Source: JBEKTY01 sp049515555 (GTDB taxonomy: Bacteria > Planctomycetota > Planctomycetia > Pirellulales > Thermoguttaceae). Taken from it: a stretch of 30,519 nucleotides of DNA. Below the pieces are notes generated by a model. That model was not told the DNA's origin, searched no databases, and saw only the letters and a program-made list of their open reading frames with translations. Within the stretch, counting starts at the first letter, position 1. Each line of letters starts with the position of its first letter. Positions 1 to 6,100 of this stretch are shown here, piece by piece. The translations under genes and the position numbers were made by a program. The stretch is taken from the NCBI GenBank assembly GCA_049515555.1, contig JBEKTY010000098.1, forward strand, positions 1 to 30,519, written 5' to 3'.

Positions 1-1
1 C

Positions 2-100
2 ATCGCCACGGCCCGCGAGTCGCACATCAAACGAACACGCAAAAAACTGCGGAAAATGGGCATCTACCTGAAAGATCTCATCCGCTGCAAATGGCCTTGA
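2..100 (+). CDS. C-terminal end of an unidentified protein (5' truncated)
   Basis: The open frame entering from the left edge gives 32 residues before TGA at 98-100. The fragment is strongly basic, with a TARESHIKRTRKKLRKMGIY stretch and a short hydrophobic tail ending in CKWP. The basic helix resembles the recognition helix of winged-helix or sigma-like DNA-binding proteins, but this is only a resemblance and the family is not recognised. The start and most of the gene lie outside the window. The next small ORF begins 24 bases downstream in the same frame. Confidence 0.45.
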   Translation: MATARESHIKRTRKKLRKMGIYLKDLIRCKWP

Positions 101-124
101 ACTTGCGCAGTAATACTAATCGGC

Positions 125-244
125 ATGGAGAAGGTGGAGTTCGTCATCAAGCCGACTACTAAAGGGAAGGTGAAGGTGAAGATCACCACCACCTTCCTCA
201 AGAACGAACCGACCGTCAACAATTACGAATTTGAGGTCAGGTGA
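125..244 (+). CDS. Small hypothetical protein, 39 aa
   Basis: The ATG at 125 opens 39 codons ending at TGA 242-244. The peptide (MEKVEFVIKPTTKGKVKVKI...) alternates charged and beta-branched residues and ends NNYEFEVR, as in a small beta-rich protein or the tail of a larger one. No Shine-Dalgarno is visible ahead of the ATG. The ORF is in frame with the preceding gene's TGA at 98, so it could be translationally coupled to it or be a remnant of it. An intrinsic terminator about 50 bases downstream shows that rightward transcription ends here, which supports a transcribed unit. Function unknown. Confidence 0.35.
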   Translation: MEKVEFVIKPTTKGKVKVKITTTFLKNEPTVNNYEFEVR

Positions 245-292
245 ACGAGAACCCTCTGGCCTTGCCGGAGGTTACCCGCTCTCCCTGCCAAT

Positions 293-330
293 GACCCCTG
301 GCAATACAATTTGCCGGGGGTCGTCTTTTT
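293..330 (+). terminator. Rho-independent terminator
   Basis: A 12-bp stem (GACCCCTGGCAA at 293-304, TTGCCGGGGGTC at 311-322, one G-T-type mismatch) closes a six-base loop and is followed by GTCTTTTT. This is a textbook intrinsic terminator for rightward transcription from the left edge. Read leftward, the same hairpin lies beyond the end of the convergent glycosidase gene but lacks a T-run on that side. Confidence 0.75.
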
Positions 331-361
331 CTGCGCCCTCTGTCCTCTCTGGGCTGACAAC

Positions 362-2854
362 CTACCGAGCCGCGAAGCTACCGCCCGACGCGAAGAAACT
401 CTCGTCGGGCCGGGTATCGAGGGGGCCGAAGGGGCGCGGCACCGTCCAGGCCCGGCGGTCCGCCGGTCTTTGGGCGGCGATCCACGCGCCCAGTCGGCAA
501 CGGAGGCGTTCCAGGCTTTGCGGCGAGACGCCATCGTAGCTCATGCTTCCGGCATCGTCGTCGGAAGCGCGCTCGAGCCGGCCGGCGAGCCCCATTTCCC
601 GGCGCACGGCCTCGGCCACCCCACGGCGGTCGTGGCCGGCCAGCCGCGTGAAGATGGCAAGGTATTCGACAAGCTGCTGGCCGTGGCAGAAGGCCTTCAG
701 CCGGAGACTGGGCAAGGGGCCTTTCTCGGTGGGATAGAACAGGCAGGTTTGATCCGGCTCGGTCCACGATTTGGGGGTTCCGATTGTGTTCCACGGCACG
801 ACGCCGTCCGCGCCGAGGCACCAGGCATCCAGGCACCAGGCCGAGGCATGGAGATTCGGGGTCCCGATCTTATTCGGGCTGCCATAAGTGAGGATCCTTT
901 GCCCGAAGCGTGCCTGGCGGGCCAGGATGCGGTCGCGATACGGCCGCAGCGCTCCGCCGACGACCTCCTCGCCGCAGACGCCGTCGAGCAGGTCCCGCTG
1001 CCATTCGGGCCGCGAGATATCGCAGCGGAAAACGAGGTTCCGCGCAGCACCGGTGGCGGCCAGGAATTCGCGGCCGAATCGCCGCAGGGCCCAGAAGTCC
1101 TGGGTGTTGACCGGCTCATCGAAGATCCATGGCGCGGAGCATTTCGACCACGAGCCGCGGGTGGCCTTGAAGTAGACCTTGTTGTTGAGGTAGAACTCGA
1201 ACGTCGTGTCGGCCCATCCCCGCTCGGCGATATGCCCTGCCAGTCGGCGGGCGGCGGCGCGGAATTCGGCCCAGTAAGTGTCGGGGTAGGCCCTTTCGAT
1301 CCAATAACCGCCGCGATAGGCCCGCTCGTGGTCCATGGGCCAGTTCTCGTTCAGCGGGAGGTAGAAGAAATCGACCGGCGCCGCCCCGCGGTGCAGATCG
1401 GCGAAGGCCGAACCGTCCAGCAGCGGGCCGAATCGGCGGTCCCAAGCCCGCCAGTCCCATGATCCGTCGGCGGCCGTTTTCGGAGCGCAGCCCTCGGCAA
1501 CTTTGCCCTGCCAATTGTAGCGCAGGCAGTTCAGGCAGCAGCGATGCTCGTGGGCCATGCGGTAGTAGGCGATCTCCTGGGCGTCGGGCAGGCCATAGGC
1601 GTTCATCTGCGGGACGAACGAGAGCCGGTCGGGCAGGGCGAAGTCCCACACTTCCAACGGCACCGCGCAGCCCGCGGCGAGCCGAAGCGTGTGCCGCCCG
1701 GCCGTCGCGGACCGGGGGACGAAGATTTCCGCCAGCCATCGGCCGGCGTGCCGCCGGGGGTCGGTTCTTTCGGCAAGCAAGGGCTTCCCAAACGAATCGC
1801 ACCACACCAAGGCGTCCCGGTGGGCCTCGACCGAGAACAGCTTGCCCGAGAATCCATCCGGCACGCGGAGGTCCGGCTTTGCGGCGGCGTCGGCGCGGAC
1901 GTCTAACCACACCGTTTCGCCCCGCGCCGCACGGAGGACCGCCAGCGGCCGGCCGAACAGATCGCCGACGGCCATCGACCGCGGCGGGGGTTTTTCCTCC
2001 TCGGGCGCGGCGACTGTCGGCAGATCGATCCTCTGCGGTTCGGCCAGCGGCGGCGGAGCGGGCGACTGGGGAACCGCCACCGGCTGGGGACTGTCCCGAT
2101 TTTCGTCCCGGGGACTGTCCCGATTTTCGTCCGACGAAAATGGGACTGTCCCCTTCAGCGGGACTGTCCCCTTGCCGCGGGCGAGCCAAATCTCGAACCG
2201 CGGGGCGACCGCGGCGTTCTGGTCCTTGGAATAGAAGAAGCGGTTGGGGAACAACCGCCAGCGGAAGGCGTCGCCCTGGCGGCGCCACTGGTTGCCTTCA
2301 TCGTCCAGCACGGCGAACCCGTGGCTGCGGCCGTCCAGCCGGGCCTGGATCACCGCCGGATCGACGGGGATCGACTGCCAGCCGCCGGCATCCGGGGCTG
2401 AGGCGTCGGCGAACCGCCAGATCGACCCGCCGTGGCCGAGAATGACTGCCGTGATGTCCGGCGAGACACCCGGCAGGCGGAAACAGGCCGCTCCGGGTAT
2501 CTTGGCGTAATTCGTTCCCGTGCCCTCCTCCCACGGGGCGGAAATCGTCGACACCGTCACCCGTCCCAGCCGTTCCGGGGATGCCATGTGCAATCGCAGC
2601 ACGGCCCGCTCGATCCGCCGGCCTTTGATCGCGGAGAAGTCGCCGTCCAGCAGGCTGAACTCCTGGATGCCTTTGAACTTCAGCCGCGAGGAGGCGCCGT
2701 TATTGCCTTCCTGCTCCGTGCCCACCGCCGAGACCCACGTATCCCGTGTAACGGGCAGCGTCAGCGGTCCGCTTTCCGCAGCGAGCGCGCCGAGCGAAGC
2801 CAGCCCCACGGCGACGGTGAAGGCTGCCAGAGTGTGCCTCGTTGTTCGCTTCAT
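362..2854 (-). CDS. Secreted GH123/DUF4091-like glycoside hydrolase
   Basis: Predicted 830-residue exported protein. The start at 2854 (MKRTTRHTLAAF...) is chosen because AAAGGAG lies just upstream; the frame is open a little further up but without an RBS. A signal peptide covers roughly residues 1-27. Residues ~30-220 look like a DNRLRE/CBM96-type beta-sandwich (VTRDTWVS, RAVLRLHM, PWEEGTGTNY). After a proline-rich linker comes a beta-sandwich plus TIM-barrel-like region (MNAYGLPDAQE, FYLPLNENWP, FYLNNKVYFK), and the C-terminal part (GADGVVPWNT, CLFYPTEKG, LRLKAFCHGQQLVEYL) resembles DUF4091 of GH123-type enzymes. Substrate cannot be read; GH123 members act on beta-N-acetylgalactosaminides. 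The linker around residues 227-256 is encoded by a palindromic repeat inserted in the gene. It stands alone, divergent from the next gene, and converges on the terminator at 293-330. Confidence 0.75.
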   Translation of the reverse strand: MKRTTRHTLAAFTVAVGLASLGALAAESGPLTLPVTRDTWVSAVGTEQEGNNGASSRLKFKGIQEFSLLDGDFSAIKGRRIERAVLRLHMASPERLGRVTVSTISAPWEEGTGTNYAKIPGAACFRLPGVSPDITAVILGHGGSIWRFADASAPDAGGWQSIPVDPAVIQARLDGRSHGFAVLDDEGNQWRRQGDAFRWRLFPNRFFYSKDQNAAVAPRFEIWLARGKGTVPLKGTVPFSSDENRDSPRDENRDSPQPVAVPQSPAPPPLAEPQRIDLPTVAAPEEEKPPPRSMAVGDLFGRPLAVLRAARGETVWLDVRADAAAKPDLRVPDGFSGKLFSVEAHRDALVWCDSFGKPLLAERTDPRRHAGRWLAEIFVPRSATAGRHTLRLAAGCAVPLEVWDFALPDRLSFVPQMNAYGLPDAQEIAYYRMAHEHRCCLNCLRYNWQGKVAEGCAPKTAADGSWDWRAWDRRFGPLLDGSAFADLHRGAAPVDFFYLPLNENWPMDHERAYRGGYWIERAYPDTYWAEFRAAARRLAGHIAERGWADTTFEFYLNNKVYFKATRGSWSKCSAPWIFDEPVNTQDFWALRRFGREFLAATGAARNLVFRCDISRPEWQRDLLDGVCGEEVVGGALRPYRDRILARQARFGQRILTYGSPNKIGTPNLHASAWCLDAWCLGADGVVPWNTIGTPKSWTEPDQTCLFYPTEKGPLPSLRLKAFCHGQQLVEYLAIFTRLAGHDRRGVAEAVRREMGLAGRLERASDDDAGSMSYDGVSPQSLERLRCRLGAWIAAQRPADRRAWTVPRPFGPLDTRPDESFFASGGSFAAR
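2086..2173. repeat. Intragenic palindromic repeat cluster, GGGACTGTCCC family
   Basis: Two direct copies of a 23-bp unit (GGGGACTGTCCCGATTTTCG then TCC; 2086-2108 and 2110-2132) are followed by an inverted copy (GACGAAAATGGGACTGTCCCC, 2133-2153) and a further GGGACTGTCCCC fragment at 2159-2172. The cluster lies inside the linker of the GH123-like gene and is read through without a stop, encoding TVPF/SSDENRDSP-type peptide. A related copy lies inside the GH51-like gene at 26759-26820. Confidence 0.85.
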
Positions 2855-2884
2855 GGCGACTCCTTTGCACGTTGACGGAGCATC

Positions 2885-2993
2885 GTAGGGTGGGTCGAGC
2901 GCAGCGAGCCCCGCCAGAAGCACTCCGGCCCGTCGTCCGTCGTCCGTCGTCCGTCGAAAATGGTGGGGCTCGCTCGGGCTCGACCCACCCTAC
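2885..2993. repeat. Palindromic GTAGGGTGGGTCGAGC element (family A) with internal heptamer repeat
   Basis: Perfect 16-bp terminal inverted arms (GTAGGGTGGGTCGAGC at 2885-2900, complement at 2978-2993) bound by GTAG/CTAC, with a second inner pair (GCGAGCCCC / GGGGCTCGC). The centre carries the heptamer GTCGTCC three times plus a partial fourth (2932-2956). A second copy is at 26079-26162. The layout matches a paired REP element of the kind mobilised by RAYT transposases. It lies in the 410-bp gap between divergent genes (2855-3264), where no gene is seen. Confidence 0.85.
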
Positions 2994-3124
2994 AAATTCC
3001 CGGCCTTCCGCAACAGAAACCAATTGGCACGTCGGCTTGACCGGCGCCGCGCCGTAACGGATGATCTTAACGGTGGTTTGGTTCAACGGCAAGAACTGGA
3101 AAAGTTCGCAGAGCAGCAGTAGGA

Positions 3125-3248
3125 TAACCGTTCACGGCCTGGAAAGTAGCAGGCACACTCCGTGTGCCGTCCGCTGAAGCGGAAGAAGGGACGGCGGACG
3201 GCACACGGAGTGTGCCTGCTACTATGGCCGCGGGCGCGTGCACGGTTA
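3125..3248. repeat. Nested palindrome, GTAGCAGGCACAC family (B) inside an outer inverted repeat
   Basis: The inner element has perfect 29-bp arms (3146-3174 and 3194-3222) starting GTAGCAGGCACAC and ending in its complement with CTAC. It is flanked by an outer inverted repeat TAACCGTTCACG (3125-3136) / CGTGCACGGTTA (3237-3248) with one mismatch. A second B copy at 30330-30409 carries the same left flank (TAACCGTTCACG at 30305-30316). A shorter relative with GTATCC ends is at 21392-21448. The right arm ends two bases before the Shine-Dalgarno of the next gene. Confidence 0.85.
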
Positions 3249-3264
3249 CGAAGGAGGCGCCAAG

Positions 3265-4287
3265 ATGCCGGGCTGGAACAGGGAGGACCTGGATTTGAAA
3301 TCGCTGGTGGCTCTTTCCGTGGGCCTGCTCCTGGCGGCGACGGCGGGCCGCTCGGTCGCGCAGCCGCCGCCTCAAACGCCGGGCGGCAGCGCGAAACCGG
3401 CCGTGTGGATGATCCCGCCGTCATACGACAACGGCCGGTGCTTTCGCGACTTGTTCCAGCAGCCGGATGCGTGGCAGGAAACGCGGTCGCTCGTCGACGT
3501 CATCGGATACGCAGACCACAACCTCAACAAGCACTTCAGCGACGACCAGCTCCGGGCATGGTTTTCCAAATTGCGGCACTGGGGAATCAAGTTCGCGCTG
3601 GAGGTCGGCGCGGTGAAGCCCTGGGGCACGACGGGCCAGCGGACCTTCGACCTCCAGCGCCCGACGTGGGACCGCGTGGAGCGCCTGGGCGGCAGCATTT
3701 ACGCCATTGCCATGGACGAGCCGCTGTGCTGCGCGCGCCAGGAGATCCACAAGCCGGACGACTATGCGGTCGAAGAGACTGCCCGCTTCATTTCCCTGGT
3801 CCGCAAACACAACGGGCGGGTTCTGATCGGCGACATCGAGCCCTACCCCTTTATCCCCTTGCCGGATCTGATGCAGTGGATCGAGGCCCTGGAAAAAAGG
3901 TTGGCCCGGATGCACGTCACGGGGCTGGACTTCTTCCGGTTGGACGTCGATTGGGTGTGCTTTACCGTCCGCAACCAGGGTTCATGGCGGGAAGTGAAGA
4001 AGCTGGAGCAGTATTGTCGGAGCCGCAGACTGGCCTTCAGCCTGATCTACTGGGCCTCGGGCTATCCCGCCCTCCAGCGCCGGGGACTGGCGGACGATGC
4101 GACCTGGTACGTGTCTACGCTGCAACAGGGCTACGACTACGCCGCCGTGGAAGGCGCGCCGGAGCAGTACGTGATCGAGAGCTGGATCGATGCCCCCGCG
4201 CGCTGCGTGCCCGAGACGGGCGAGTTCACGTTCACCCGCTCGGTGCGGGATTTCAGCCGCAAGTTCGCCCACCGGGCCGCGCCCTAA
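3265..4287 (+). CDS. Secreted TIM-barrel-like hypothetical protein (possible glycosidase)
   Basis: Predicted 340-residue exported protein. ATG 3265 is chosen over the earlier in-frame GTG at 3238 because AAGGAGG at 3250-3256 sits at good spacing. Residues ~1-32 form a signal peptide (LKSLVALSVGLLLAATAG). The mature part has features of a (beta/alpha)8 barrel: VDVIGYADHN, FALEVGAVKPWG, IYAIAMDEPLCCA, RVLIGDIEPYPF, GLDFFRLDVDWVCF and AFSLIYWASGY, with acidic residues at strand ends (D/E in AMDEP, GDIEP, RLDVDW) as in glycosidases. No named family is recognised. Neighbouring secreted hydrolases suggest a role in polysaccharide breakdown; that is inference. The upstream gap is filled by two palindromic repeats. 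Confidence 0.65.
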   Translation: MPGWNREDLDLKSLVALSVGLLLAATAGRSVAQPPPQTPGGSAKPAVWMIPPSYDNGRCFRDLFQQPDAWQETRSLVDVIGYADHNLNKHFSDDQLRAWFSKLRHWGIKFALEVGAVKPWGTTGQRTFDLQRPTWDRVERLGGSIYAIAMDEPLCCARQEIHKPDDYAVEETARFISLVRKHNGRVLIGDIEPYPFIPLPDLMQWIEALEKRLARMHVTGLDFFRLDVDWVCFTVRNQGSWREVKKLEQYCRSRRLAFSLIYWASGYPALQRRGLADDATWYVSTLQQGYDYAAVEGAPEQYVIESWIDAPARCVPETGEFTFTRSVRDFSRKFAHRAAP

Positions 4288-4357
4288 GGCGCCGCGTCAA
4301 GCGAAGTTGATCAGTTCGGGTGGCACGTCCGGAAAGGACACGATAGGAGGAGTAGAT

Positions 4358-4537
4358 ATGAGGCAATTATCGTAGAAACACGATCACAATGCCATGGGTC
4401 GCGGTTTTTCGTTCGCCACCACCCGTGAGGGAGTCGGCGACGGGAGCGGGACGGGTTATGGGCTCACGAGATTCCGCGTGGCCGTGGAGGCCACGCCGGA
4501 AGAGATCGCCGAAATGGAGAAGGCGGCGAAAAAATAA
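4358..4537 (+). pseudogene. Small ORF with strong RBS interrupted by an in-frame amber codon
   Basis: A perfect AGGAGG (4345-4350) precedes ATG 4358, but the frame reads M-R-Q-L-S then TAG at 4373-4375. After the stop the same frame stays open for 53 codons (KHDHNAMGRGFSFATTREG ... EIAEMEKAAKK) to TAA at 4535-4537. An internal ATG at 4394 could start a 47-aa peptide but has no Shine-Dalgarno. The downstream part has protein-like composition: a glycine-rich middle and an amphipathic charged tail. The best explanation is a ~59-residue gene disabled by one nonsense change, a sequencing error, or a stop that is read through. Function unknown. It lies 43 bases before the next CDS. Confidence 0.45.
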
Positions 4538-4580
4538 CCCGTTCCACGGTTTTCGAATGCCAAAGGAGGATTTGGCAAGA

Positions 4581-5819
4581 ATGTCACCGAATGCATCCAT
4601 CGTGAATTCACTCCTGGCGGTGATTCTTTCAGGAATCGCTTTTGCCGCGGACGTGAACAAACAACAGAGCGCCGCCGCAAGCGAATGGCCCAACTGGCGC
4701 GGGCCGAACCACAATGGCATCTCTACGGAGAAGGGATGGCTCACCGAATGGCCGAAGGGGGGACTCAAAGAACTCTGGAAGGCCGAATTGGGGCGGAGCC
4801 ACTCGTCCGTGGCGGTCATGGCCGGCAAGGTCTACGCCATGGGAAGGAACGCAGAGCAGGATACCGTCCTCTGTCTGAATGCCGAAACTGGAGCGACGGC
4901 CTGGAAACACTCGTACCCGGCCGCGGAGTCAGACTACGGAGGAGGGCCTCGCGCGACACCGGCGGTTGACGGCAAGGCCGTTTACGCCCTAAGCGCGGAT
5001 GGCCAGGCATTCTGCCTCGATGCGGCTTCGGGACAGGTGATCTGGAACAAGAATCTTCAGAAGGAATTGAACCTTGTCATGCCGCTCCACAATTTCTCCA
5101 GCTCCCCTGTCCTCGAAGGGGAATTGTTGCTGGCGAACATGGGAACGTCGGGACTGGCATTGGACAAGAAGACGGGCAATGTTGTCTGGAAGAGCGCGGG
5201 GGATTCGGGTTACTCCTCGCCGGTGCCGTTCACCCTTGCCGGCAAACGTTGTGTGGCCCTATTCGCCGCCACCCAGTTGGCCGTTGTGGACTTGGCCAAC
5301 GGGCAGAAGATGGCCTCTTACGAGTGGCGGACCATGGACAACGCCAACTGCGCCGACCCGGTGATTGTGGGAGACGCGATCTTCATCACCTCAAGCTATG
5401 GCCGTGGATGCGCCCTGATCGGCGTCAGCGGCGGCAACGCCGCGGTAATGTGGAAGAAAGGGCTCGAATGCCACTACGCCAGTCCCGTACTGGTGGGCGA
5501 CTGCCTCTACGCGCTTTTCGGATCGGGTTGGCTGAGGGCCGACCTTGTCTGTGTGAGCGCAAAGGACGGCTCGGTTCGATGGAGACGGAAGGATGTGGGC
5601 AGCGGCGGCCTCATGGTTGCGGACGGGAAGTTGATCGTCCTATCCCGCGGCGGCGATTTGATCCTGGCGGAGGCCTCTCCAACCGCCTACGCCGAAATTG
5701 CGCGCGCGAAGATATTCTCGGCAGACGCCTGTTGGAATAGTCCCGTGCTCTGCGATGGCCGCATTTACGCCCGGAACGAGAAAGGGACCCTGGTCTGCCT
5801 CGACGTGCGGGGAAAATAG
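4581..5819 (+). CDS. Secreted PQQ-binding-like beta-propeller protein
   Basis: Predicted 412-residue exported protein. ATG 4581 follows AAAGGAGG (4562-4569); an upstream in-frame ATG at 4389 overlaps the small ORF and has no RBS. A signal peptide covers ~1-23 (VNSLLAVILSGIAFAAD). The rest is a run of propeller blades of the PQQ/YncE/BamB type, with repeated KVYAMG, LCLNAETGATAWK, AVYALSADGQAFCLDAASGQVIW, LALDKKTGNVVWK and LVCLDVRGK motifs. It starts with WPNWRGPNHNGIS, typical of planctomycete outer-membrane-assembly-like PQQ proteins. Quinone-dehydrogenase catalytic residues are not evident, so it is more likely a binding or scaffold propeller than an alcohol dehydrogenase. Substrate or partner unknown. 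Confidence 0.85.
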   Translation: MSPNASIVNSLLAVILSGIAFAADVNKQQSAAASEWPNWRGPNHNGISTEKGWLTEWPKGGLKELWKAELGRSHSSVAVMAGKVYAMGRNAEQDTVLCLNAETGATAWKHSYPAAESDYGGGPRATPAVDGKAVYALSADGQAFCLDAASGQVIWNKNLQKELNLVMPLHNFSSSPVLEGELLLANMGTSGLALDKKTGNVVWKSAGDSGYSSPVPFTLAGKRCVALFAATQLAVVDLANGQKMASYEWRTMDNANCADPVIVGDAIFITSSYGRGCALIGVSGGNAAVMWKKGLECHYASPVLVGDCLYALFGSGWLRADLVCVSAKDGSVRWRRKDVGSGGLMVADGKLIVLSRGGDLILAEASPTAYAEIARAKIFSADACWNSPVLCDGRIYARNEKGTLVCLDVRGK

Positions 5820-5848
5820 TTGTCCTTCCCAACATTTTGCTTGCCGAC

Positions 5849-5975
5849 CTAAATGACCTTGCGGGATTCCGGGAAAAAGGGGACAGGCACCATTTGCCGG
5901 AACGGCCCGGAGGGTGCTTCGCACAAATGGTGCCTGTCCCCTTTTTCCCTCCCAAGATCGTGCAAGGTCATTTAG
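5849..5975. repeat. Nested palindromic element (AAAGGGGACAGGCACC core)
   Basis: The inner arms are 26 bp and perfect (5871-5896, complement at 5924-5949), with core GGGGACAGGCACCATTTG and T-rich outer ends (CCCCTTTTTCCC on the right). They are enclosed by perfect 14-bp outer arms CTAAATGACCTTGC (5849-5862) and its complement (5962-5975). The total is 127 bp in the 281-bp gap between the propeller and GH36-like genes. The right arm followed by the T-run could also stop transcription of the propeller gene. No gene is seen in this gap. Confidence 0.85.
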
Positions 5976-6100
5976 CGCTGTAGTGATAGGACCATGTTTC
6001 GTAAAGCCGTCTACGTGGCGTGGGAGCGAATTCCGCTTATCGGCTATCTCGGCCTGTGGTAGGCTAAGAGGGACTTTCACAACCACAACGAGGTGCCATC

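Noticed and set aside
311..1462. 383-codon plus-strand frame opposite the GH123-like gene
   Set aside because: Composition is typical of antisense translation and it begins inside the terminator hairpin.
2854..2923. N-terminal extension of the GH123-like protein
   Set aside because: The extension runs into a palindromic repeat and has no RBS, while the internal start has a strong RBS followed directly by a signal peptide.
5994..6062. 22-codon ORF before the GH36-like gene
   Set aside because: Very short, no RBS, and no protein-like features beyond chance.
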